From the NCBI GenBank assembly GCA_027030565.1, contig JALVEU010000334.1, forward strand, positions 1-22,036: DNA of 22,036 nucleotides. Direction: 5' to 3'. This stretch comes from Gammaproteobacteria bacterium. Lineage in GTDB: Bacteria > Pseudomonadota > Gammaproteobacteria > JAJDOJ01. The translations under genes and the position numbers were made by a program. The notes under the pieces are model-generated. The model made no database searches. It was not told the origin of the DNA and saw nothing but the letters and a program-made list of their open reading frames with translations. Of this stretch, positions 1 through 6,347 are shown piece after piece; positions within the stretch are counted from its first letter, which is position 1, and each line of letters starts with the position of its first letter.

Positions 1-597
1 GACGGCCATCCAGCCCAGTCCGGCCCCGAACAGGAGTTCACGATGGAACATGGAGATGGGGCTGACCCATTCGAAGGCCGCAACCCCGGTGAGCACCGAA
101 AGGATCAGGGCCACACCCAGTGCCCAGTAGCGGACGTTGCGGCTGACGGACACGCCCGGCGTGACCCCGAAACGACGCCGCAGCCACGACGACAGGTCCG
201 TCACCAGGGCGATGGGACACACCCAGGCGCACCAGACACGCCCCCCGAGGATCGTATAGAAGGCCAGCACGATGGCGGCACCCATCAGCACCTCCGGCTG
301 CAGGATGTGTCCGGTCACCAGAATCTGCAGGGTGGCAAACGGGTCGGCCAGTGGAACGCTCTCGAGCAGTGTCGAGGCGCTGAGGTTGCCCACCAGGATG
401 CGGCGGTCGAGCAGCGTCCAGCCCCAGTGGACGGTGCCGAAGAACAGCAGCAACACACCGATCTCGGTCAGCCGGCGCAGGATGGTGTAGCGCCACACCC
501 AGAGCTTACCGGTGAAACTCTCGGGCATGACGAAGGGACGCACAGGCCTGCCATTGGGGCCGAGGCGAACCGGCCCCTCTTGCACGGGCGTGCTCAC
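1..597 (-). CDS. napH: NapH, quinol dehydrogenase membrane component (partial, C-terminus outside window)
   Basis: Membrane iron-sulfur protein that, with NapG, is expected to oxidise quinol and pass electrons towards the periplasmic nitrate reductase. The frame is open from a GTG at 597 to the left edge (199 codons; the family is usually near 290 aa). Hydrophobic segments lie near residues 43-62, 103-119 and 156-175. A conserved cysteine pair, C123-A-W-V-C127-P, follows a GGRVW stretch, as in polyferredoxin-like NapH proteins; the C-terminal ferredoxin clusters would lie outside the window. The GTG overlaps the napG stop as GTGA, so translational coupling is likely. The start was chosen from this overlap and the long hydrophilic N-terminus typical of NapH. 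Alternative starts lie a few codons downstream. Confidence 0.9.
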   Translation of the reverse strand, partial: MSTPVQEGPVRLGPNGRPVRPFVMPESFTGKLWVWRYTILRRLTEIGVLLLFFGTVHWGWTLLDRRILVGNLSASTLLESVPLADPFATLQILVTGHILQPEVLMGAAIVLAFYTILGGRVWCAWVCPIALVTDLSSWLRRRFGVTPGVSVSRNVRYWALGVALILSVLTGVAAFEWVSPISMFHRELLFGAGLGWMAV

Positions 598-1361
598 AGC
601 TCATCCCCCCGGTTGAGGTAGTCGAGTCCGGCGGCCCTCTCCTCCTGGGTTCCGGGTTCCTCGTAGGGGTGGAACTCTTCGGTGAGACGTCCGCGATCTT
701 TCCAACCCAGCCGGTAGTGCTCTCCGATCTTGCCTTCGATGAGCTCGGGCTGCATCACGCGGATCGAGGCCTTCTCCGTGGGACAGGCCTTCTCGCAGAC
801 GCCGCAGCCGGTACAGTATTCGGCCTGCACGACGGGTACGAACATCCCGTGTTTGCTCAGCTTGCGGGGATAGTTCTTGACGACGATCGCTTTGCCCTGG
901 ACCGGGCACTCGCGGTAGCAGATCTCACAGCGCAGCCCCTGCCAGGAAAGGCAGTGCTCCATGTCGATCACGGCCAGCCCCATGCGGGCCTCGTCGATCC
1001 TCTCCAGCGCAGGGTTCAGCGCCCCCGTGGGGCACGCCGCCTTGCACGGGATGTCCGGACACATGTAGCACGGGACCTCGCGCGGCACGAAATAGGGCGT
1101 GCCGATGGGGATCCGCTCCCCGGCCGGGGCCAGGCGCAAGGTGTCGTAGGGGCAATCACGGACACACTGCCCACACTTGATGCACTTGGCGTAAAACGCA
1201 TCGGCGTCTTCGGCCCCCGGAGGTCGGAGCACGTTGTACGCCGCGTGCACCTGCTGCTCGACCATGAAGCCCCACAGGAGCCCGCCGGTGGCTGCCATGG
1301 CGGCACTTTGACCGAGCTTGGCCAGGAACACGCGCCGTGCCGACGAGGTCTTCGTACTCAT
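594..1361 (-). CDS. napG: NapG, periplasmic ferredoxin-type protein with four [4Fe-4S] clusters
   Basis: Periplasmic electron carrier that pairs with membrane NapH in the quinol-to-NapA route. The 255-aa product starts with a twin-arginine signal (S-A-R-R-V-F-L-A-K, residues 7-15) and a hydrophobic stretch, so it is probably exported folded. Four cysteine groups fit four [4Fe-4S] clusters: C60/63/66/70, C98/101/106/110, C137/145/148/152 and C183/186/189/193. The ATG has a GAGAGG ribosome binding site (complement of 1367-1372). It lies 79 nt after the napA stop, with a strong hairpin in the gap, and its TGA overlaps the napH GTG. Length and cluster layout match NapG rather than the cytoplasmic NapF. 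Confidence 0.95.
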   Translation of the reverse strand: MSTKTSSARRVFLAKLGQSAAMAATGGLLWGFMVEQQVHAAYNVLRPPGAEDADAFYAKCIKCGQCVRDCPYDTLRLAPAGERIPIGTPYFVPREVPCYMCPDIPCKAACPTGALNPALERIDEARMGLAVIDMEHCLSWQGLRCEICYRECPVQGKAIVVKNYPRKLSKHGMFVPVVQAEYCTGCGVCEKACPTEKASIRVMQPELIEGKIGEHYRLGWKDRGRLTEEFHPYEEPGTQEERAAGLDYLNRGDEL

Positions 1362-1393
1362 TGGATCCTCTCGCGAAGTTTCGGCCAGGCCAG

Positions 1394-1432
1394 GCCTCGC
1401 CCAGGCGGGAAGGAAGCCCGCCCGGACGAGGC
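1394..1432 (-). promoter_or_regulatory. Intercistronic RNA hairpin between napA and napG
   Basis: Two 16-nt arms (1394-1409 and 1417-1432) can pair along their whole length when read on the transcribed minus strand, with only two G-U wobbles, around a 7-nt loop (1410-1416). No U-run follows, so it does not look like a complete intrinsic terminator. In an operon where the catalytic subunit comes first, such a hairpin can protect the 3' end of the napA segment or partly block transcription, giving more NapA than NapGH. That role is inferred; the pairing is visible. Confidence 0.6.
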
Positions 1433-1440
1433 CAGCGAGA

Positions 1441-4194
1441 TCAGGCCTTCACCACCTTGACCGCACACTTCTTGAAGTCTTCCTGCTTGGAGATCGGGCA
1501 GGTGGTGTCTAGCGTGACCTTGTTGATGTACACCGCTTCGTCGAACCAGGGTACGAAGATGTAGCCCTTGGGTGGCCGGTTGCGCCCCCGGGTCTCCACG
1601 CGGGCCTTGACCTCACCACGGCGCGAAATCACCCGCGCCAGGTCGTTGCGTTTGAGGCCCCGCTTCTCGGCGTCGGCCGGATGCATGTAGATCAAGGCTG
1701 CGGGCACGGCACGGTGCAGCTCCGGCACGCGGCGCGTCATGGTTCCGCTGTGCCAGTGCTCCAGCACACGCCCCGTGGACAACCACAGATCGTACTCGTC
1801 ATCCGGTTGCTCGGCGGGTGCGGCATAGGGCCGGAAGAAGATCTTGGCCTTGCCGGCCAGACTCTTCTTGGTCGGGTCGGTCACCTTGTCCAGGTCCCCA
1901 CTGGGCAGCTTCTTCAGCGCCGGGCCGTAGAACTCGAAGTCGCCCGTCTTCACGTACGGGTCGTACTTGGCGTTGAACCGCCACAGGGTCTCGTGCCACT
2001 GGCCGTCCTTGCCCTTGACGACCGGCCAACGCAAGCCGCGCACGTCATCGCGGTAGTAGACATCGAAGTCTGCCAGGTCGTGCGCATGGCCTCGGCCGAA
2101 GGTCACATACTCGTGCCACATGGCCTTCTCCGGGAACCAGCCGTACTCCTTGGCGATGTGGTTGTCGTGACCCTTGGCCACCGGGTCTGGCCATCGGTAC
2201 TTCTTCTTGTTCTCCTCGGTCCCGAACAGCACATCGAACAAGGTCTCCTCGCCGGTATAGCCCATGGCCTTGGCCTGCTTGCTCACGTCCGGGAGCTTGC
2301 CGTCCGGGAACCCCTCGGCCTTCAGTCCGGGTACCGGCTGTTCCCCCCAGAACTCCTTGAGCTTGAAACGCTTGGCGAATTCCATGGTCTGCCAGAGATC
2401 ACCCTTGGCCTCTCCGGGAGGCGGCACCTGCTCCCGCCAGGCCTGCGTGCGGCGCTCAGCGTTACCGTACAGGCCCCACTTCTCGAAGATCATGGCGGTG
2501 GGCAACACCAGATCCGCGACCTTGGCCGAGATCCCGGGGTAGGAGTCGGACACAACGATGAAGTTGTCCATCTCGCGGGCGGCCTTGATCCAGTGGTTGG
2601 CATTGGCGGTGTTCTGCCAGGGATTGTTCACCTGTACCCAGGCCCACTTGATGCTCCCGTCCTCCAGGTCGCGCATGATCTTGGTGAAGTGGCTGCCCAC
2701 CTTGGGGTTCAGGTAACCCGTGGGGAGCTTCCACACCTTCTCGGCGAAGTCGCGGTGCTTCTTGTTGAACACCACCATGTCGGCCGGCAGGCGGTGCGCG
2801 AAGGTGCCCACCTCGCGTGCCGTGCCGCAGGCCGAGGGCTGGCCGGTCAGCGAGAACGCCCCATTGCCCGGCTGGCACTGCTTGCCCAGCAGCAGGTGGT
2901 TCATGTAGCACTGCTCGTTGACCCAGGTGCCACGCTGGTGCTGGTTGAAGCCCATGGTCCAGTAGGAGCAGACCTTGCGCTTGGGGTCGATATACAGGTC
3001 GGCGAGCTGCTTGAGTTTCTTCTTGAAGTCCTCCAGCGACTCGTCGGGATCCCCCTTGGCCAGTTCGGCCACGAAGTCCAGCGTGTAGGGCTCGACCGCC
3101 TTCTTGAAGTCCTCGAAGGTGATGAGCCAGTGCTTGCCCGCGCTCTTGGCATTCTTCTGCTCGACGATCTCCCCGGGCTTGCGCCGCTGGGCGATGGCCT
3201 CGTACTTGTCCAGTTTCACCCGCAACTGCTTGGCCTGTGTGTCCTTCTCCTTAGGGAAGGCGTACTTGTCGGTGGCACGCATGCCATAGCCGATGTCGTA
3301 GGGGCCGGTGGCGAACACGCAGTGCTTCTTCACGAAGTCCCAGTTGACCGCGTCGCGCTTGACGATCTCGCGGGCGATGTAGTTCTGGATCGCCAGGTCG
3401 GTATTGGGCTTGAAGATGATCTCCAGGTCGGCGATGTCGGAACAACGGTTGCGGAAGGTGGAGAGGTTGACGATCCGCACGTTGTCGTTGGACAGGCGCC
3501 GGTCGGAGACGCGAGCCCAGAGGATCGGGTGCATCTCGGCCATGTTGGCACCCCACACCACCACCGTGTCGGTGTACTCGATGTCGTCGTAGTTGCCGGC
3601 GGGCTCGTCGATGCCGAAGGTCTGGATGAAGGCGGCCACCGCCGAAGCCATGCAGTGGCGGGCGTTGGGATCGATGTTGTTGCTTCGAAAGCCGGCCTTC
3701 ATGAGCTTGGCCGAGGTGTAGCCCTCCGGAATGGTGTACTGACCGGAGCCGAAGATGGCGACACCGGTGGGCCCCTTCTCCCGATAGGCCCGGCGGAACT
3801 GCTTGGCCATCTCGTCGAAGGCGCGCTCCCAGCTCACGGGCACGAAGTGCCCCTTCTTGTCGAACTCACCCTTGGCGTTGACACGCAGGAGGGGTTTGGT
3901 GAGGCGGTCCTTGCCGTACAGGATCTTGCCGTTGAAATACCCTTTGATGCAGTTGAGACCCCGATTGACAGGGGCATCGGGATCGCCCTTCGTGGCCACT
4001 ACGCGCCCGTCCTTGGTGGCGATCATGATGCCGCATCCAGTGCCGCAGAAGCGACAGACCCCCTTGTCCCACTGCCAGCCGGCCTCGACGTCCTTGGGGG
4101 CGGCCTGCGCCTCTTTGGTCACCGGGATGCCTACTGTCGCTGCCGTGCTGGCGGCAATGCTGGCTTTAAGAAAATCGCGGCGTGTCAATTCCAT
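1441..4194 (-). CDS. napA: NapA, periplasmic nitrate reductase catalytic subunit (long form)
   Basis: Reduces nitrate to nitrite in the periplasm using a Mo-bis-MGD cofactor and one [4Fe-4S] cluster. The N-terminus is a twin-arginine signal (L-T-R-R-D-F-L-K, residues 3-10) with probable cleavage near residues 31-32. Cluster ligands are C47, C50, C54 and C82. The molybdenum-ligand cysteine is C181, in N-N-I-D-P-N-A-R-H-C-M-A-S. The NapA-typical stretches SYWTMGFNQH, GQPSACGTAREVGTF and STGRVLEHWH are all present. At 917 aa it is longer than the roughly 830-aa enterobacterial enzyme and nearer the epsilonproteobacterial ones; extra lysine-rich segments lie around residues 310-350 and 640-690. 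The ATG has an AGGAGGT ribosome binding site (complement of 4199-4205). NapD, its signal-peptide chaperone, is encoded just upstream. Confidence 0.97.
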   Translation of the reverse strand: MELTRRDFLKASIAASTAATVGIPVTKEAQAAPKDVEAGWQWDKGVCRFCGTGCGIMIATKDGRVVATKGDPDAPVNRGLNCIKGYFNGKILYGKDRLTKPLLRVNAKGEFDKKGHFVPVSWERAFDEMAKQFRRAYREKGPTGVAIFGSGQYTIPEGYTSAKLMKAGFRSNNIDPNARHCMASAVAAFIQTFGIDEPAGNYDDIEYTDTVVVWGANMAEMHPILWARVSDRRLSNDNVRIVNLSTFRNRCSDIADLEIIFKPNTDLAIQNYIAREIVKRDAVNWDFVKKHCVFATGPYDIGYGMRATDKYAFPKEKDTQAKQLRVKLDKYEAIAQRRKPGEIVEQKNAKSAGKHWLITFEDFKKAVEPYTLDFVAELAKGDPDESLEDFKKKLKQLADLYIDPKRKVCSYWTMGFNQHQRGTWVNEQCYMNHLLLGKQCQPGNGAFSLTGQPSACGTAREVGTFAHRLPADMVVFNKKHRDFAEKVWKLPTGYLNPKVGSHFTKIMRDLEDGSIKWAWVQVNNPWQNTANANHWIKAAREMDNFIVVSDSYPGISAKVADLVLPTAMIFEKWGLYGNAERRTQAWREQVPPPGEAKGDLWQTMEFAKRFKLKEFWGEQPVPGLKAEGFPDGKLPDVSKQAKAMGYTGEETLFDVLFGTEENKKKYRWPDPVAKGHDNHIAKEYGWFPEKAMWHEYVTFGRGHAHDLADFDVYYRDDVRGLRWPVVKGKDGQWHETLWRFNAKYDPYVKTGDFEFYGPALKKLPSGDLDKVTDPTKKSLAGKAKIFFRPYAAPAEQPDDEYDLWLSTGRVLEHWHSGTMTRRVPELHRAVPAALIYMHPADAEKRGLKRNDLARVISRRGEVKARVETRGRNRPPKGYIFVPWFDEAVYINKVTLDTTCPISKQEDFKKCAVKVVKA

Positions 4195-4348
4195 CTCGAC
4201 CTCCTCTGGGGTGCATGGCTTTCATCGATGCGGGGGTATCCGACTCATAGGGGTATGCCGATCACCGGCTGCGGAGCGATGCCACCCACCGGATCAATGC
4301 CTTGTACAGCGGGTGCGCAGCCGCCAGGGGAACGCGGCAGTGCCGGCT

Positions 4349-4669
4349 CTATTCGCGCAGGACCTCGGGCACGCAGACATCGGCCGAGCACGCATCCTCC
4401 TCCAGTTCCCTGGGAAATGCCGTATAGATCTGCTCGTCCTCGGCGAAGTAATGGTAGACCATGGCGGCATAGGCTACGTGGGGAAGTTCCTTGATGGCCT
4501 TCATTCCGTCGACCTCATCGTGAACCGAAGCCGCCTCCTGGACCACGACCGCGCGGGAGTTTCGCTCGTCCACGTGATAGACCTCCATGCCCGGCAGCGC
4601 GTTGAGGGCCTGAATGCCCGCCTGCAGCTCTCCCGGCTTGAATGCGACCACGATCCCGGAATAGTTCAT
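4349..4669 (-). CDS. napD: NapD, chaperone for NapA maturation
   Basis: Small cytoplasmic protein that binds the twin-arginine signal of NapA and delays export until the cofactor is inserted. The 106-aa product begins M-N-Y-S-G-I-V-V and has the ferredoxin-like fold pattern of NapD, including I-x-A-L-N-A-L-P-G-M-E-V-Y and a central V-D-G-M-K-A-I-K-E-L-P. The frame stays open upstream to 4774, but that part has no family resemblance and runs into a regulatory palindrome, so the ATG at 4669 is preferred; GGGAGG lies 11 nt before it. The C-terminal tail carries two cysteines (C94 and C99), not a feature I know as needed in NapD. It is first in the visible nap operon, 154 nt before napA. Confidence 0.9.
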   Translation of the reverse strand: MNYSGIVVAFKPGELQAGIQALNALPGMEVYHVDERNSRAVVVQEAASVHDEVDGMKAIKELPHVAYAAMVYHYFAEDEQIYTAFPRELEEDACSADVCVPEVLRE

Positions 4670-4760
4670 CGGCGCTCTCGCCTCCCTTTCGTGAACCGGT
4701 ATGCTCGCCCGGATATTTGCCCACGGAACGGGCCCACCTGCCTTAACCTGCGTCAAGAAG

Positions 4761-4774
4761 GTGACACAGGTCAC
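4761..4774. promoter_or_regulatory. Crp-like palindrome in the nap leader region
   Basis: GTGAC-ACAG-GTCAC is a perfect inverted repeat. Read as GTGA-N6-TCAC it matches the core of a Crp site (8 of 10 positions of TGTGA-N6-TCACA), and it has the same half-site spacing as an FNR box. It lies about 92-105 nt upstream of the napD start codon and 63 bp, centre to centre, from the FNR-type palindrome at 4824-4837. It may be a second regulator site, possibly repressive if it falls after the transcription start. The binding protein is not known from sequence. Confidence 0.5.
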
Positions 4775-4823
4775 GCTAGAACTTATTACTTAGGCATGGT
4801 CCAAGGGCGGCGCTGCGCATCGC

Positions 4824-4837
4824 TTGATCGCAATCAA
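4824..4837. promoter_or_regulatory. FNR/DNR-type operator, perfect match
   Basis: TTGAT-CGCA-ATCAA is identical to the consensus TTGAT-N4-ATCAA bound by FNR, ANR and DNR proteins. It lies between divergent napD and the Crp/Fnr-family gene at 4928. For a class II site (centre at -41.5) the nap start would fall near 4789, but the -10 there (GACCAT on the minus strand) is poor, so the exact promoter is uncertain. Oxygen or nitrogen-oxide control of nap is the natural inference. Confidence 0.8.
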
Positions 4838-4845
4838 CATCAAGC

Positions 4846-4859
4846 CTGATCCGGATCAA
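4846..4859. promoter_or_regulatory. Second FNR/DNR-type operator, one mismatch
   Basis: CTGAT-CCGG-ATCAA matches the FNR-type consensus at 9 of 10 half-site positions. Its centre is 22 bp from that of the perfect site, about two helical turns, so two dimers could sit on the same DNA face. Its centre is about 75 bp before the start codon of the divergent regulator gene, which would allow autoregulation. A weak TTAAGG-like -10 lies near 4882. Confidence 0.6.
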
Positions 4860-4927
4860 GGCGGTCGTTCGCCGGGCTCCGTTAAGGTCGGGGACACCCT
4901 TCGTCCAAACATGCGGCACGAGCGAGC

Positions 4928-5683
4928 ATGGGCATCCCGTCCGACATGGAACTCACGGAGCTGCAGCATTACGTTCCTCTCTTCTCGGGCTGCTCGCCTC
5001 GGGAATGGCAGGGGCTGGAACAGATTATGGCCCCCCAGTTCGTGGAAGCGGGCGAGATCCTCTTCCGGCAGGGCGAGCCTTGCAGTGCCTTCTACGCGGT
5101 GGTCCACGGCATGCTGAAACTGCGCCTGGAGGAGCCCGGGATCCGGCGCGTGGTGGGCTTCGTGCAACAGGGAGGGACTTGCGGCGAGTCGGCCGTGTTC
5201 TCCGGGGAGGGCTATGCGGTGACAGCGGTGGCGGTGTGCGACTGCGAGCTCATGGCCATCCCCGCCTTTCCTTTCCTCCGGCTCACCCAGCGTTTTCCCA
5301 ACCTCGCCCTGCGCATGCTCGGCTGGATCAGCCAGCGCTACCACGCGCACTTGCGCAACAGCACCCGGCTGGCCATGCAGAACGCCGACCAGCGCGTGGC
5401 GGCCTGGCTGCTGCACCATGCAGCACCGCGCGCCGGGGCGCTACGCGTCATCCTCCCGCCACGACGTATCGACCTGGCCAATCTCCTGTGCATCACCCCC
5501 GAGACCCTGTGCCGCATCATGAAGCGTCTGCGCACCCAGGGGCTGGTGAGTGTCGAAGGCGACATCGTACACGTGGTGAAGCCCGAAGGGCTCCAGGCCA
5601 TCATCGCCGGTATGCGCGAACGACCCCATCCCCCTGAGACGCCCCCCCGCGACACCACCACGCCTCGAATCAGCCGCGCCTGA
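4928..5683 (+). CDS. Crp/Fnr-family transcriptional regulator (DNR-like, no FNR cysteine motif)
   Basis: A 251-aa regulator with an N-terminal cyclic-nucleotide-binding-type beta-barrel (about residues 15-125), a long dimerisation helix (about 126-160) and a C-terminal winged helix. The recognition helix near 190-201 (T-P-E-T-L-C-R-I-M-K-R-L) keeps the Glu (E192) and Arg (R196) that read TTGAT-type sites, but has C195 where FNR and DNR have Ser. Cysteines at 22, 52, 85, 104, 106, 188 and 195 do not form the FNR iron-sulfur pattern, so it is closer to DNR/NnrR-type nitrogen-oxide sensors or another Crp-like branch. The proline-rich tail after residue 232 looks disordered. The ATG at 4928 follows a weak GAGCGAG; 4946 is an alternative. 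It is divergent from nap, with tandem FNR-type sites between, so it is a likely local regulator of nap. Confidence 0.85.
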   Translation: MGIPSDMELTELQHYVPLFSGCSPREWQGLEQIMAPQFVEAGEILFRQGEPCSAFYAVVHGMLKLRLEEPGIRRVVGFVQQGGTCGESAVFSGEGYAVTAVAVCDCELMAIPAFPFLRLTQRFPNLALRMLGWISQRYHAHLRNSTRLAMQNADQRVAAWLLHHAAPRAGALRVILPPRRIDLANLLCITPETLCRIMKRLRTQGLVSVEGDIVHVVKPEGLQAIIAGMRERPHPPETPPRDTTTPRISRA

Positions 5684-5703
5684 TCCCGCTCTCTGCCGGA
5701 CAC

Positions 5704-5861
5704 AAAAAACCGGTGGCTCGACAGAGCCACCGGTTTCCCCCACTGCCGCGTCCGAACGCAGGCTTCCCCCTGGAGGGATGCGGCCCTCGCCCGTTCCGTG
5801 AGCCACGATCCTACCCCCTGACCGCACCCGGATCGCATCCCGTCTGGTGATGTAATCCTGC
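5704..5861 (-). ncRNA. Candidate small RNA between the Sel1-repeat gene and the crp/fnr-type gene
   Basis: A promoter-like sequence at 5868-5896 points into this interval, which ends in a strong hairpin plus six T on the minus strand, predicting an RNA of about 155-160 nt. Inside it an 8-nt arm GGGATGCG (5834-5841) can pair with CGCATCCC (5776-5783) to close a large internal domain. The only ATG frame in the interval runs through the terminator, so a peptide is unlikely. I do not recognise a known RNA family; it does not look like 6S RNA. The interval could instead be just the 3' untranslated region of the relA/Sel1 operon. Confidence 0.4.
5707..5736. terminator. Bidirectional intrinsic terminator
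   Basis: A perfect 13-bp stem (5707-5719 with 5724-5736) closes on a GACA tetraloop. On the minus strand the stem's final three T continue to a run of six T, so termination is strongest in that direction; on the plus strand only TTT then CCCCC follows. It ends the crp/fnr-type gene (stop at 5683) and the convergent minus-strand transcripts. Confidence 0.85.
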
Positions 5862-5867
5862 AACCAC

Positions 5868-5896
5868 AGTATAGTCATATTGTCTGGAATGCGCAA
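5868..5896 (-). promoter_or_regulatory. Sigma70-type promoter pointing at the terminator
   Basis: On the minus strand TTGCGC (5896-5891) is separated by exactly 17 nt from TATACT (5873-5868), giving a predicted start near 5861. No coding gene lies downstream before the terminator at 5707-5736, so a non-coding transcript is predicted. The -35 has four of six consensus bases and the -10 five of six. Confidence 0.55.
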
Positions 5897-5924
5897 CATG
5901 GTGTCGCTCATACACCACACCATG
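5897..5924. repeat. 8-bp inverted repeat just after the Sel1 gene stop
   Basis: CATGGTGT (5897-5904) and ACACCATG (5917-5924) are perfect inverted repeats with a 12-nt spacer. The element starts 3 nt beyond the Sel1 gene stop codon and abuts the -35 of the predicted small-RNA promoter. It could be an operator for that promoter or a weak 3' hairpin; no T-run follows. Confidence 0.45.
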
Positions 5925-5927
5925 ACC

Positions 5928-6347
5928 TCATGGCCCCCGTGTAATCCGCTGGAGCGGATCTGGAATCTCGCCGGGACAGAAGGTTTCGCCCAGCGCCGTT
6001 TCGTACCACCATTCGGCCGTCCACGGGTCTTGGGCCACGCCGAGCCCCAGCTCGAACATCAGGCCCACTTGATAGGCGGCCTCGGGCAACCCATGTTCGG
6101 CAGCCTTCCGGTACCAGTGCAACGCCACGGCGGACGACCTCGCCACACCCAGGCCATGCTCGTACAAGACGCCCAGCCCCAGCTCGGCCAATGGCTCGGG
6201 CTCGGGCGCCTCCGCCGCAGCCAGCCACGCCGCCCTCGCCGCAGCCCAGTCCCCGGCCAGGAACGCCTCCCTGCCCGCCTGATAATCGGCGGCCTGAGTA
6301 ACATGCCACGCCAGGAGCAAGCCCAAGAGGCCCTCAGCCACCCGCAC
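5928..6347 (-). CDS. Secreted Sel1-like repeat protein
   Basis: A 139-aa protein with an N-terminal hydrophobic signal segment (about residues 1-20, ending T-Q-A-A-D) followed by two Sel1-type helical repeats, about residues 53-88 (A-E-L-G-L-G-V-L-Y-E-H-G-L-G-V) and 89-122 (A-Y-Q-V-G-L-M-F-E-L-G-L-G-V). Sel1 repeats are protein-interaction modules; the partner cannot be told from sequence. It is short for the family, with room for only two or three repeats. The GTG start lies inside the end of relA (14-nt overlap, different frame), so the two are probably co-transcribed and translationally coupled. A link to the stringent response is not shown. Confidence 0.75.
   Translation of the reverse strand: MRVAEGLLGLLLAWHVTQAADYQAGREAFLAGDWAAARAAWLAAAEAPEPEPLAELGLGVLYEHGLGVARSSAVALHWYRKAAEHGLPEAAYQVGLMFELGLGVAQDPWTAEWWYETALGETFCPGEIPDPLQRITRGP

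Noticed and set aside
4195..4348. A possible FNR-type half-site (TTGATCCGG on the minus strand) in the napD-napA gap
   Set aside because: Only one half-site is present; the partner half does not match, so it is not called as an operator.
1681..4494. A 937-codon open frame on the plus strand opposite napA
   Set aside because: It mirrors napA codon positions in high-GC DNA, has low-complexity Gly/Val/Leu-rich content and no recognisable domain, while napA is unmistakable.
5441..5923. A 160-codon minus-strand frame covering the terminator and the end of the crp/fnr-type gene
   Set aside because: It reads through a strong intrinsic terminator and over the antisense of a conserved winged-helix domain; composition is not protein-like.
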